The notes beneath the pieces were generated by a model. The model was not told where the DNA came from and did not search any database. It saw nothing but the letters and a program-made list of their open reading frames with translations. A stretch of DNA of 64,000 nucleotides from Tritrichomonas musculus (lineage: Eukaryota; Parabasalia; Tritrichomonadida; Tritrichomonadidae). Shown one piece after another: positions 1-12,100 of the stretch; within the stretch, counting starts at the first letter, position 1; every line of letters starts with the position of its first letter. Both the position numbers and the translations under genes were made by a program. Location of the stretch: NCBI GenBank assembly GCA_039105265.1, contig JAPFFF010000003.1:7006001-7070000 (forward strand), written 5' to 3'.

Positions 1-1628
1 TTAGATTTTATCATAAAATTATCAAAACCAATTGACGTATCTGCTGACACACATAGACTCATGAAAATATTCGTTGGATTCAAAAATGCTGTAGAATTCT
101 ATGAAGATTGTAGATTTTGGATTAATGATAAACTCTTAGGCGCATATCGTCAAGATGAATTACAACGTGAATCATTTGCATATAATTCTATTAAGCCAAG
201 AGATGAAAAAGCAACATCAAAATATTCGCATTCTACATGGGAAAATGTTTCACAATTCTCTCCATCAATTTGTGGCTGTTATGTAGACTTAAAAGATATT
301 GCAGATGGACAACCACATAAATTTACCATCGAATTGACTATACCATTTGTAGACCAATTAGCACTTCAAGCATGGCAATTATATCCTAATGCAATCTGTG
401 GAGAAATAGAAGAAGAAGTAAAAACAAGTTTACGCGCACTTGTATGGGCACAAGTGAATCCAAATGTAGTTAAAGAAACATTACAATTCTTAGAAGATAA
501 AGAAATAGATGAAGAGATGCCTGCTGTTATACCTATATCACGTAAATTCACTCAGATTGGAAGACCATCAGTGATTGTCTCTCATTATTCATCAAATCCA
601 ACTCCTTCACAAAAGCTTCATATAGAGTATCAAAGATATAAAGGCGTAAATGTATATGATGATGATGCGCTAGAGCATCCAACAATTGATTTTGGATACA
701 CAGATGAAGAATTTACTAAATATAAAGTATCACGTGATGATGTTAATAAAAAGGAATTTGCTGAATTAATCGCTGCTGGAAATCCTGATAAACCATTAGA
801 TGCTTGCGACACTGTGAAAATCATTAAAAGTGAATTAAAAGGTGCATTATTAGCAACAACAAAATCTGATTCAATCAACCTGAAAACAGAAAAGATTACA
901 CTAGATGTTCTTGGTGGTACTATTCAATTAGGTCGCTCAAATTTAGCAGGATTTAGATTAAAACAAGATGTTTACAATGGATTGGTTCGTGAATTGCAAA
1001 CACCATTATTGATTCCATCACAAGAACTCACAAGAGAAATATTTGAAGGAACAGCAAAGGTAAATGGATTAGAAATCAGTAAAAGTATTCCATTACGTAA
1101 TGCAACAAATATCACAATGATGTTTCCAAAATCACCTGCAGACATCACATGTTTCGATAATATTATGTATCAAAATGTGCAATTAGTTGTTAATAAAAGA
1201 ACATATCCAGATACTGAATTTGCTAATACTTGTGCAGCCAGATTCTATCAACATCAATTAATTGCAAACGAGTTAGATGGAGCATTAGAAGCAACCCAAG
1301 AATTTGAAGATAGTTTTACACAGCCATTAAACGTTATTTAAATTGTCGCTCTGACGAAACATCATTTGGTATCAATTTTCAGCTCGAAAGAAGTAATGCA
1401 GGATATGTATTCGATGGATTAGACACAGGTAGCACTTCAATAACTGTTACGTTTAGAGGTCAGCCAATGTATCGTGGAGAAGATGACACATATTTTATTC
1501 CCGATCCTGAGTACCCAAATATGCATCCACCATCACCAGAAGCATGGATATGTTCCGACACATATTTTACATGGAGTGTAAATGGTGTTGAATACTATCA
1601 AACTGGCGTGCCAGCAGGGAAAGAGTAA
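1..1628 (+). pseudogene. Maverick A major capsid protein remnant
   Basis: This is the remnant of a double jelly-roll major capsid protein gene, cut by the left window edge, so its beginning is not seen. The identification rests on resemblance to the MCP of element B (42301-43917). Both share a stretch with the core VGFK followed by a strongly acidic and aromatic segment, a later LPxxN/FTQ-type region, and similar spacing of Asn-Pro and Phe-rich strands. The gene lies upstream of the fibre gene, as capsid and fibre genes often do in Mavericks. It is not intact. The product would form the capsomers of an icosahedral shell. Identity is inferred from the pairwise comparison and context, not from a catalytic motif. 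Confidence 0.65.
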
Positions 1629-1673
1629 AATGTTAAATTCATTATTCTAAATATTTTTTTATCCTTTATACAA

Positions 1674-2243
1674 ATGACAACAATTGAATTTGTACCACTT
1701 AAAGATTTCGAAAATGATTATGAAATATTATCACAATATCCTTTTACAATTAGAAAGAAAAGGAATCATTATGTTATCTCAGAATGGAAAGATTATAAAG
1801 GATATATAAAAATAAATATGAATCAAAAACATTATTTCAAACATGTTATTATCGCAAAACAATTCATTCCAAATGATGACCCAGAACTTAAATCACAAGT
1901 AGACCATAAAAATAGGAATAAAGCAGATTATCATCTTGATAATTTACGTTGGGTATCTCAATCAGAAAATCAAAAAAATAAAGAATCATATAAAGGAGTG
2001 AATTATGAATATGTTGACGAAATACCAGATGAATCTATTGTTGTTGATACTTATGGTGCTCATAAATTTGAAAATTATTATTATCATTATAATGTGTTTT
2101 ATTTTTATAATGGGATTCAATATAGAAAACTCCATATTGTTGAATACAAAAATGGTTCAAAATGTGTTCATATGACTGATTCAAACGGAGAAAATATTGG
2201 TGTTTATTATAACAAATTCAAGAAATTGTATGACCTTTTATAA
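1674..2243 (+). CDS. HNH (NUMOD4-like) homing endonuclease in Maverick A
   Basis: A protein of 189 residues. Residues about 75-105 hold an HNH-type core: a VDHKNRNKADYHLDNLRW block followed by SQSENQKNK, matching the His-Asn-His pattern of phage and intron homing endonucleases of the NUMOD4/HNH class. The N-terminal part, with short aromatic beta strands and repeated YKGYIKI-type phrases, resembles the substrate-contacting module that precedes the HNH core in those proteins. The C-terminal 80 residues are rich in Tyr and Asn and are not recognised. The gene is free-standing, sits 45 bp after the capsid remnant and is transcribed in the same direction. Such genes usually promote their own spread by cutting alleles that lack them. 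It could also simply be a resident nuclease of the element. Confidence 0.72.
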   Translation: MTTIEFVPLKDFENDYEILSQYPFTIRKKRNHYVISEWKDYKGYIKINMNQKHYFKHVIIAKQFIPNDDPELKSQVDHKNRNKADYHLDNLRWVSQSENQKNKESYKGVNYEYVDEIPDESIVVDTYGAHKFENYYYHYNVFYFYNGIQYRKLHIVEYKNGSKCVHMTDSNGENIGVYYNKFKKLYDLL

Positions 2244-2262
2244 ACAACTTATTTTTTTGCCC

Positions 2263-2595
2263 TCAATACTCAAGTTTCAAAAACAATGTAAAATTATCTG
2301 GTTTTATCTCGTTTCCATTAGTATCAGTGAACCATATTTTGAAATCTCTTTTTGTTCCGACATATTCATATTTGTGATTATCATCAGGTGGTACTACATT
2401 TGCGTACCATACAAGACTGTCTTCATATTCATCTCTTTGAATAAATGATGCATGGCATTCAGTTTCACCATCCAAGTATCCATTACAAGTACAACGACAA
2501 TATTGAAAAGATATATAGCGTTTATTCAGTGAATTACTAAACTCAGATGGCAATAAATTATTGTATTTCTTGGTGATGTAATATGTTTTAACCAT
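2263..2595 (-). CDS. Hypothetical 110-residue protein of Maverick A
   Basis: This is a small gene on the strand opposite to its neighbours, ending 20 bp after the HNH gene and starting just before the fibre gene. The product has a cysteine cluster near residues 33-47 (YCRCTCNGYLDGETEC) and an acidic, aromatic C-terminal half with a DNGNEI-like turn. There is no recognised domain. The divergent start, only 14 bp from the first ATG of the fibre reading frame at 2610, repeats the layout seen in element B at 34.36 kb. There too a minus-strand gene starts back to back with the fibre. The product may be a minor virion protein, but that is inference from position only. Confidence 0.5.
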   Translation of the reverse strand: MVKTYYITKKYNNLLPSEFSNSLNKRYISFQYCRCTCNGYLDGETECHASFIQRDEYEDSLVWYANVVPPDDNHKYEYVGTKRDFKIWFTDTNGNEIKPDNFTLFLKLEY

Positions 2596-2609
2596 TTATT
2601 AATCATAAA

Positions 2610-5600
2610 ATGACTGCAATCATAACAAAACAAAATGCATTTGATAAAGCATTTATTAGTGGATACAATGCAGGTGGAAATGGAGAATTTGATAATATTC
2701 ATGTTAAACAAGATGCTATAATTGACGGCAATTTAATAGTTAAAAATAATAATATCATTGATGTATAATCACAAACATCACAAATATTGGAAAATCATAC
2801 GCAAGTTCTGAGTGAACAAGAGCAAACTCTTGTCAATCACGATAATAGAATAACAACACTAGAAAATAAACCTGATTCACAGAGTGATTTAGAATATGTA
2901 GATGGCTTTGATGAATTCATTATTGATGTTAAAACATTATCTAAAAAAGAAACAAATGATTGTAATATATTGGAAATCGCTTATGATTTACCAAAAACAT
3001 ATTCAGGAAATGCATTCGCAATTACTACATCTTTAGGTTCAGGAGTGATTAGCTTTGCAAATAATAAATTTACTAATCCTCGCATTGATTATTCTGATGG
3101 AAAATATGTTGTATCTTATATTGAAAATGATGATTATGCGAGATTATATATGAGTAAAGATATTTTAAGCGATCCATTTGACTTGTTCACAAAAGGATTT
3201 ATAAGAATAACATTTATTGCTCCAATTAAACAGACTATTAATAAAAAAGACAACAAAATAATAAATTTCAAATGTAATACTATAGATGCAGATAATTGTT
3301 TTAAATTATTTAGGTCTCCATTACCAGATTTCTATGAAATAAAGTCAATATCACAAGATGACAATTATTATATCTCTTATTGGGGCTATGATGAAGGAAC
3401 AGAAGAATTTAACACACTTATTGATGGACAAACATTTGAATTCAATGATGAAGTATTTGGCACAACATTTAAACTTACAAAGAAAGGGGATACGTGGATT
3501 GGAAACAATTATTGTGTAAATATTCCGGAATCATTAAAGTTAATACAAAATAGCGATAATGAAGCTAGAATAACAATAGCCAAAAATGATGCTAATAAAT
3601 TCACTTTATCACATCTTGTTAAATTCCATTCAGACCAGAACGCATTAACATTTCTCATTAATGAAGGATTATTGAAAATAAACAAAGGAAAACTAGATTA
3701 TGCAGGTGAAAATGATAAAGAATGGTGGATAGATATCGTTTGTGAGTTCGATAGTGGAGGCCAATGGGTTGGAGGTGATTATATTGCAACATTAACGCTT
3801 AATGGGAAAATATACGAAATAAAAGTTAATGTAGATGCAACAATTGATTCACCCCATTATAAAGTAAATACCAATAATTATTTTGAACATATTGGATATC
3901 ATCATGAAGAAAAATTGATTAACAATTGGGGGATTAAACTATTTATGTCCACTAATCCAAATCTTATATTTAAAATCGCTGATGTTGAATATTATGGTGA
4001 AAATACATTTGAATATCTCAATGGATGTGGTTATTATAATGTTGTTCCTAAACCTGAATCATGCACGACTCTTTTTACAAACTATAATATTCAAACATCT
4101 GGTGTGGTAATTGGGGAAAACATTGAGAGTCATATGTTTGTGTTAAATTCTTTAGGGAATACAGTTGATGTTGCACTAAATGATATATCTCAATTACAAA
4201 ATTATTGTAAACAATTAGAATCACAAATAGAAAGTATGTCAAATAAAGTTAACTGGTTTGATATTTTACAAGGTATTGTTGATATTGGTACTATGTTAAT
4301 AGGGTTCGGTCCAGGATTAATGCGAATAGGTGCTGCAGGAATAGAATCATTAAGTAGACTCTCTTTTGCTAAATCAACTGTGAAAGAAATAGAATATGTT
4401 GATGAAATAATACACGATGTTGACGTTTTATCACCTGGCGTTATTGAGAAACAACTAGATTTTGCATCAGAGACAACAATAATTGGCAGCTCAAATAATT
4501 GCTATAAATACTACTTATTTGAGCTCAAAAGTGAATCTAAAATAGATGTATCATTTATAGTTGATTCAGAAGGAGAAGTTATTAGTATTAACAATTATGA
4601 TGTAGATTCTGATGGAAATATTGTTGCGGTAAATTCTGTAGTTGTTTGTAATTTAATATATGAATATCCATATTTAATGGTATTTTCTAAAAATAAGCCA
4701 TCAAATGTTTCATATAAATATATCCCTAAATCGAAGTCAAATATGTTAGCATTAGGGGAAACATTAACCAATAATCAATTATTATCAGCAGTTGCGACAA
4801 AAAAATTAATTGAGAATCATAAGCAAAAGATGTTAAGTGAAATCCCTACTGTTGATTTATCAAAATATGCAACACTTGAGAATCTTGATGAGTATTCGAA
4901 GAAACAGGACTTACAGTCTTATTTGAAGAAACAAGACATATTATCAACCGAAAAAATAACACAAGAATTGTCAATAGCTACAAAATTCGTAAATGGAACA
5001 ACAAATGATGAGGATAAAAGAACTTATATCACAAATTTGGATGGATATTTATGCAACATATTAAAGAAATCATCACTTTTTGTGAAAGGCTCTTGTAATA
5101 ATGAAGATATTTCAGGAGAATATTTGTATGATAGTGAAGAACTTGAATATTATCATTACAAGAAAGGCGAAAATATTTTTTGTATATACTTTTTCTATTA
5201 CGATGGAACATTCAGATATAATGGTAATTGGGTTGTGGATTTAGAATCAGTAAGTTATTCATACGAACCTGAAGTTTATGACAAATATTGTATTCTAAAT
5301 ATGAACTTCGTAAAAGATTATTATGCATTAAAATCTGATATACCTGAACCTTTTGATTTGACTAAATATGTAGCAAAAAATGATGATGGTTCATTAACAA
5401 TTAATACAAATAATAATAGAGTTTCTACGCTTAATTTACAAAATAAAACTGATATTGATATTATGTTAGGGGATGAGACAGAAAATTATATGAAGATTAG
5501 ATATAGAAAAATATTAAAAATGTTATTCTTGTATTACAAAAATATTGAACTTTTTAAAATATCTGCTAATGATGATGTTAGCCAAAGCTATATTCTTATA

Positions 5601-6533
5601 AATAGTTTATTGGAATTAAATAATGAACTATACATTAATAGAAATAATAATGCTACTTTAGTTGAAATGTTTTCAAATGCTAATATTGCATCAATAAAAT
5701 TTGGCACAAATTTATCTAATTTATGTGAAGTAATTCAAGAATTAACTAACGATAAACCAACAACAAGTATAAGAATAAATGATAGCAATATATTATCATT
5801 AATTAAAGATTCAACAAATAAAATAAAAGTTAATGCTGATTTATATAAAAATGATGATAAATATTTAACGGAATCAGAATGTGATGGAAAATATATAGCA
5901 AAAAATAATAATGGTTCATTATCAATTTATAATAGTGAATGTACCGATAAAAAACCAACAAATATTAATTTCGGAAAAGATGAAACAGATAAAGCAACAT
6001 TAAGATATTATGATGATAATATTTCAAAATGTTGTGATTTGTTAGTTAATGATGTTGTTATTATGGGCATTAATAAATCAAATAATAAAACAACAACATA
6101 CTTTTTTAGTAGATTAAGTATAAATAATGATTTATTTGTAAAAGGAAATATTTATAAAAATGATGATAAATATTTAACAGAATCAGAATGTGATACTAAA
6201 TATGTATCAAAAAATGATGGCTCAATAAACATAAACACTACTGAAATCGCTCCTTTTTCTATACTTAATCATAGTAAAGCAAGTGTGTGTAAAATATATT
6301 TTGGCGAAGAAAAGAGAGACTATGATTGTGGAGCTAACATTACATTCGCTACACATGGAGACTATTTATTTTATGTTGATGATGCTAATTTATATGCCAT
6401 AGGTGATGTGATTCTATATGATGGAAGAATATTGGATGAAGATTATGCATTAACATTAAAGATTCAACAAAGTATTGCAGGAAAAGTGAGTGCAAAAATA
6501 AATGAACATATATTAGCGTTATTCAAAGCGTAG
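2610..6533 (+). pseudogene. Maverick A fibre-like gene (remnant)
   Basis: This is a long fibre or spike-like gene, over 1,200 residues. Its middle part aligns by eye with the fibre of element B. Both have a segment reading CTTLFTNYNIQTSGV followed by a coiled-coil stretch in which the partner has TTLTTDHNIFSSKI. Its C-terminal third carries short repeats of the phage tail-fibre type: YLTESECD.KY(I/V)(A/S)KN, two copies, and related YALKSDIPEP and YVAKNDDGSLTI phrases. A heptad region lies near residues 410-430. The gene ends in a short hairpin at its stop codon. The product presumably forms elongated trimers for attachment. The gene is not fully intact. Identification as a fibre is inference from repeat type, length and homology to B. 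Confidence 0.6.
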
Positions 6534-6538
6534 CTTTG
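6524..6538. other. Small perfect hairpin at the fibre stop codon
   Basis: CAAAGC-GTA-GCTTTG forms a 6-bp stem with a 3-nt loop that includes the fibre stop codon. It sits between two convergent genes, where a structure in the RNA could help 3' end formation. Similar compact GC hairpins occur in elements D and C. Confidence 0.5.
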
Positions 6539-6571
6539 CATAGAGCACGTTTACGCGCGCATATTCAAAGC

Positions 6572-7216
6572 TTAAATGGCTATCTTTATACTTATGCCAT
6601 ATTTGATAAACTCTGTATAAACATTATTATAAGCATATTTTAATTCCTCTGATTTACCATCTTTTGTTATTAATATTTTATCGATTTTGATAAATTTTGA
6701 AACACTAACTGCACTACATCCTGGTTCATCATCTTCTAAAACAAAATCAACTTTATCACATCCAGTTAACAACTTTATCATATTCATTAATAGAGTTGAT
6801 TTGCACACAACATAAGAGTTAGTCCTTAAAGGGTTATCAGCATACATTTCAACTAACATTTCTAAAAATCTATTTTTTTGCTCAAGTGTATCCAGCTCAT
6901 TTCCTAAGTCTGTTAAACCGCAATCTTTTGTCATAGGGATATGACTGTTTATTGGAGGTGTGTATTGAGAAGCATATTGTTGCTGTGTCGTCTGTGTAGG
7001 CATAGTCTGTGTAGGCATAGTTGGAGGGGGCATAGTAAAATTTACATTATTAGGAATCTGAGGATATGCCACAGGTGGTATACTCTTATTGGGAGATACT
7101 TTAATTTCGATATTAGTGTTTTGTTCTTGTTTAACACTTGCATCATTCTCACTTGATAATATTCTTGCTTGACGTAAAGTATTAGACATTTTATAAAAAA
7201 ATAAAGGTTTATTCAT
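6572..7216 (-). CDS. Fibre-adjacent Pro-rich protein of Maverick A
   Basis: A protein of 214 residues. Residues about 45-95 are rich in Pro, Gln, Thr and Met (PTMPTQTMPTQTTQQQ). The C-terminal 110 residues form a conserved module matching the protein at 41466-41987 in element B: in both, a D-D-x-P-G-C motif is followed by a KVDxIxIxKDxG phrase and an aromatic YNxxF end. In both elements the gene is convergent with the fibre gene and close to its 3' end. This conserved pairing suggests a role tied to the fibre, such as chaperone or base protein, but that is inference. A second Met lies at residue 10 (position 7189), so the start is uncertain. Confidence 0.6.
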   Translation of the reverse strand: MNKPLFFYKMSNTLRQARILSSENDASVKQEQNTNIEIKVSPNKSIPPVAYPQIPNNVNFTMPPPTMPTQTMPTQTTQQQYASQYTPPINSHIPMTKDCGLTDLGNELDTLEQKNRFLEMLVEMYADNPLRTNSYVVCKSTLLMNMIKLLTGCDKVDFVLEDDEPGCSAVSVSKFIKIDKILITKDGKSEELKYAYNNVYTEFIKYGISIKIAI

Positions 7217-7304
7217 AATGTATAAAGATTGTTAATAGCTCTATTTAACAAATTTATGACCTTCATATTATATTCATATTTGCGTTGAATCTTATTACGT
7301 TTTG

Positions 7305-7457
7305 CTATTTTTTTGGATCAGTTGGCATAGGTTCCTTTAATATTTTTCGATAATATTGAAGACGTGATTTGATTTGTTTAAGTGTTGATGATGCAAATGT
7401 TTTTCTTTCGTGCCATTGTTTAAGAGGTGGTAGTGTGAGGCAATCTTGCTGGCTCAT
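7305..7457 (-). CDS. Small basic 50-residue ORF of Maverick A
   Basis: This short reading frame begins MSQQDCLTLPPLKQWHERKT and ends KEPMPTDPKK. It is basic, with a likely helix through KQIKSRLQYYRKILK. It lies in the gap between the Pro-rich gene and a plus-strand ORF at 7475, starting back to back with the latter. The context ATTAAATGAG at its start resembles that of other element genes. Function is unknown. It could be a chance ORF, but the codon use (Lys and Gln rich, few rare codons) and the tight packing argue for a gene. Confidence 0.4.
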   Translation of the reverse strand: MSQQDCLTLPPLKQWHERKTFASSTLKQIKSRLQYYRKILKEPMPTDPKK

Positions 7458-7474
7458 TTAATACTAAATAAAAA

Positions 7475-7750
7475 ATGAATACGAGTAATTTACTTTATAA
7501 TAACACGGATAAAATAATAAATGTTATAATAAATGAACAGAGATACAAAGATGATATAGCAGATATTGAAGGAAATAATGATTTTATCTTTATTTACAAT
7601 ACAGTTAGAAAATGGATATGGAGAGAAATACATGACACATTAACCGAAGATTTTCATTATAAACATGATACTTGGGATTATAGAAATATTACATATTATT
7701 ATGGCAAAATATTTACAGAAAATGATAATATACAAATAAGGAATTTTTAA
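7475..7750 (+). CDS. Hypothetical 91-residue ORF of Maverick A
   Basis: This is an acidic, Asn- and Tyr-rich small protein beginning MNTSNLLYNNTDKII, with a middle part VRKWIWREIHDTLTEDFHYKHDTWDY rich in Trp and His. It lies directly upstream of the integrase remnant on the same strand. No family is recognised. Whether it was once a separate gene is left open. Confidence 0.4.
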   Translation: MNTSNLLYNNTDKIINVIINEQRYKDDIADIEGNNDFIFIYNTVRKWIWREIHDTLTEDFHYKHDTWDYRNITYYYGKIFTENDNIQIRNF

Positions 7751-7819
7751 TCAATTAACTACAAAGAAATTCATGAAAAATTACTTGATAGTATAGCATA
7801 TCAGAGACATAAAAACTAT

Positions 7820-9168
7820 ATGAATGCATATCAAAAGAGTAAAAATAGATTATTCGAAAAACTGAATAACAAACAAAAATATACTATAAGTCAAGCACGT
7901 TCATTGTTATCAGAAAATAATAAACTCCCAATAACCGAAGATGATTTTAGAAGATCATATGATATATTTGTTGGAGAATGGAATAAAAGACAAGAATCTG
8001 AGACACCTCAAAGACACATATTAAGAGACACATTCACTGATAAACTAAATGATTTTGTCGTATTTAATCATGAAAGACTATTAAATAAAGATGAATTCGC
8101 TAGAGTTAGTCAAAATTGGGGACAAACATCATTATCATTAGATGAATGGTATGATAGATATGTTAACAAATTTTATTATCAGCCAACAACGCATACTACC
8201 TATACTATTCCAGAAGAGCAAAATTATATTGGATTTAAATCAGCTAATAAGGTTAGAGCATTACAAAGAATATTTCCTGGTAAGAAGGTTAATATATATG
8301 AACATACATCATATTTCCCATTAAAATCAAATAAAAAGTATCAATTGCATAAAGTATCATCGAGATATTCATCTATTATTGATTTGATGTTTGTAGATAA
8401 ACTGTGTTATCTTGTTATGATAAACGTTAACACAAGATATTTATATGTTGAATTAGTGAACCAAATTTTGTTTGACAATGACTCAGAAAATAGTGAGAAA
8501 AGACAACGCTTTGCAAAATATGAAAAATCAGCTGATAACTCGATAAAATAATAAAATCAGGTGTTATCATTAAGCATTTAACATTTGATGGAGAAGGTTC
8601 GTTTAACTCGAGAAAGGCACAAAATTATTATAATTCTTATGGTATTCATTGGAGAACTGCACCAAGAATGAAAATGGGTAATTATCCAGATTTTATGAAA
8701 CGTGAGCAGAAACAAACAAAAACTGACCCTATGCATAGTTCATTAGGGTTGATTGATAGAGTTATTAGAACATTAAGAGATATGGCTTATAACATGAGAG
8801 TAGGAATTATTACACCATCTATTATGAATGAATTAGTGAGACAATATAATAATGCACCACTTAAAACATTATCTAAATATGCTGGCAAAAGCGTATCACC
8901 AAAGATGGTCCAAGAAGATAAAGAACTTGAATCATATATTGTTATGAATATATGCAAAGAGAACTATAATATTATGATGAGTGATGGATTTTATTTAAAT
9001 AAAGGTATGAGTGTTAAACTGTATAATGAAAAAGATGGAATGATGAAAAGAAGGACAAATGTACAACCAGGTAAATATAAAGTTATTGGGTTTGCTAATG
9101 GATTATATAGAGTTGTTGATGAAAAAAATAATATTCAATCAATACCACGTTTTAAACTGGATGCTTAA
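7820..9168 (+). pseudogene. Maverick A integrase remnant
   Basis: This is a retroviral-type (RVE) integrase gene of the Polinton family. It clearly matches the integrase of element D (62840-64000): both share YxGxKSxxKVxAL, YQLHK followed by a short gap and IIDLMFV, NTxYLYVEL, the block MGNYPDFM.KEQKxxK(S/T)DPxHxSLG, and the C-terminal PGxxKVIGFxNGLY. The order is an N-terminal helical region, the RNase H-like core and an SH3-like C-terminal end. The gene is not intact. Its end overlaps the end of the convergent PolB gene by 17 bp, an arrangement also seen in element D, where the overlap is 4 bp. Confidence 0.85.
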
Positions 9169-12100
9169 AATATTCATCAATATTACCTTCAGTATAATCA
9201 GTTTTTATACATCTTTCGAATTTTTTTCTAGTGGATACTGTCATATTTTTGTTCATATCGAAACATGGTTGACCTTTTGCTAAATCAAATGTAATGGAGT
9301 TTCCATTATATAATGATTCATATAATTTCATAACATCTCCATTAAAATCTTCATTATATTTGTACTTGATAGAATTTTGTGTAAGTCCTTTGCCACGAAT
9401 CATATGTGCTATATCACCTGTGGAATCTTGTAGTTTATCAATATACATCTTTTTCATCAAAAAGAATGATTCAATTGCTTGAGGCATTTCTTTGTGGCCA
9501 TTTATCTCTGGGAAATCTGAGTGGAATTGGCCAAGATTTTTACCTATGAGTTCTCTATTATATTTATCTCTAAATGCTTTCTCTAATTTTGGTAAATCAG
9601 CGGATTCTATATGCATGCTATCTGTATATTGGAAATAAATGTGGCATCCGATATCAAAAGCTAAACACATTACTTCATTCATGATTCTCTTAGACATAGA
9701 CAAAACTTGAATACCTAATAATGAAAAATTAAAATGTTTATCTATTTGTTTTAGAGTCTTAACTGCGTGAATGTTAGAGTTGTTCAATTGAATATCTTCA
9801 ACTATTTTTTTATAATTCTTCTGCCAAAATTTATCTAATTCATCTCCTTCACGTAAATATTTATAATCTTTTTCAACTGGTTTCTCTATTGTTTTACCAT
9901 AACATGAATTCATAATAAGTTTATAGAGATTTTGTAATGGATTATTTTGCTTTTTATATTCAAGTCTTTTATCGAAAATATCACTGATGCAATCTCTTAT
10001 TCTATAATCTTTTTTACCATCCCAATAGTATCCACGTAAAATGTTAAACTCTATCTTTTGAAACTCTATGTAATCCTCTAATGTGATATTATCAACAATC
10101 ATTTTTATTGATTCACCTTTGGGTAGATAGTCGTTGTTTTTATTTAATCCATTTATCTTTTGAACAATTAATAGAAATGGATAATGTTTATTTATTTTTG
10201 TTATCTCAATTTCTACAATATATGCGGATTGTTTAGAAAGAAATTCTAGGTTTAATTGTTCTGGCTGAATCACTTTAGGTTTTCCTTCAACAGTATACAA
10301 TCTTTTCATTGCAGAAGGATATAAACTAACTGCATCAAAATCACATAATCTTTCTTTAGTATGCCATTTTTTATTGTAAGCAGTCATGCATCTACCGCCA
10401 TATATTGCTTTTGAACTGAAATGCCTAACATGTCCACCTAATTTATAAAGATTTCCAATAGGATAATATACTTTTTGGTTAAACACTTCATTTGCAAGAG
10501 ATGATATACTAATAAATTTATAAAGGTTAATATTAAAATTTTCTTTAAATCCTTCACGCAATTTTTCAAATCCAATTCTCAAAATATTAACATCTTGTTG
10601 GCAATAGAATTCAGCATATTTGTACATATCAAAGTGTTTTTCGTCTATTCTGCATCCTTCAATCTTATCGATATTAGAGTTAAATAAAATATAATCTTCA
10701 TCGGTCCACTGTTTATCTTCATTTAAGCCTGCTTCACTTATTGTGCCAATATTTGTTTTTAGTCTTTCTAGTGTATAATATTTATATGGAAATATCTCTT
10801 TTTGTATTCCTTCTATATTAAACATAGATGGTAATTGTGATAATTTGCATGATAATATTGGTATTGAATCTCTAAGATGAATCGTTTTATTATTATATTT
10901 TATATCTGCCATCATAGTTTTTGAACCTTTTATGATAGATTTACATAAGCCAAAGTTTGCAACCATTCTAATATCATACGCTAAATTATGGAAATACACA
11001 ACTGATTCATCATCTAGATAATCTAATAATTGTTTATTACAATCTTCACCTTTAAAACATTTTTTGTGATTTCCATTTGCACTATGTACGACACACATAT
11101 AAGGCTTGTGAATACTAGTACTTACATCTGCTTCAAAATCTGCATACCAATAACTTTTTTCTCCATCTTTTTTATTAATCTTTTTCTTAGGTTGTTCTAT
11201 TAATTTTGTGCATTGTTCATCATTATAATCAAGGTCAATAAGGTCAATATTACTGTCTACATCTTTATAGAATATTGTGTTTAAAATCTTATATTGTCCA
11301 AATGTTATGGGTGAAAAATAATTGTTCTTCATTAAAATACGTACTAAGTCAGAAGAGTTAATAAAATATCGAGCTTTAATCCAGTGGTCTTTCTTATATT
11401 CTTTATTATATTTGTCTTCTGTACACTTACATAAATGATTAATATAATATGTACTAAAAGGTGTTTTCTCTTCAATGAAATAATGTTTATTGAATACATT
11501 CATTGTATGTGTTCTATTTGGCTCAGCATCTTCAATACCTAAATAATATTTATCTTTGCTATTTTTTTGAGACCTAACAGAACGTTTCTTATTTTTGCCA
11601 TTTGCATCTTCATCTATGAATGATAATTTAATATGCAGTTTGAACTCCATACATAATTCATTTAGTGATTTTTGTGAGAGATATCGTGTGTTAATTCTTA
11701 ATCGCATTTTATTTAGTGTAGCATCATCATAACATCCAGTTTGTTGTAAAGCATAAATAAAACAGCAATCATCTAATTCTTTTCTTTGTTTACCTTTTTT
11801 GTTTACTAGAGATGTGAATATTTGTAATTTTTTAAGATATTTTATAACATTTAACGGACAATTCTTATTTACTAAATATTGAAAGAAACTACCTCCAACG
11901 TCGTTGTAAACGAGTTTGCCGGATGGCAAATCCTTATTAGCTTTAAAGTCTTTAAATTCATTAAATCTGACAGCACTAAATAAACTCCATTCTGGTATCT
12001 TTTCTGCACCTTCTTCATAAAAATATTCTGGCACAACATTCTCAATATCAAATATAAAGTGATTTTCGGTAAGATTATTCATTAATTGTTTATATACTTC

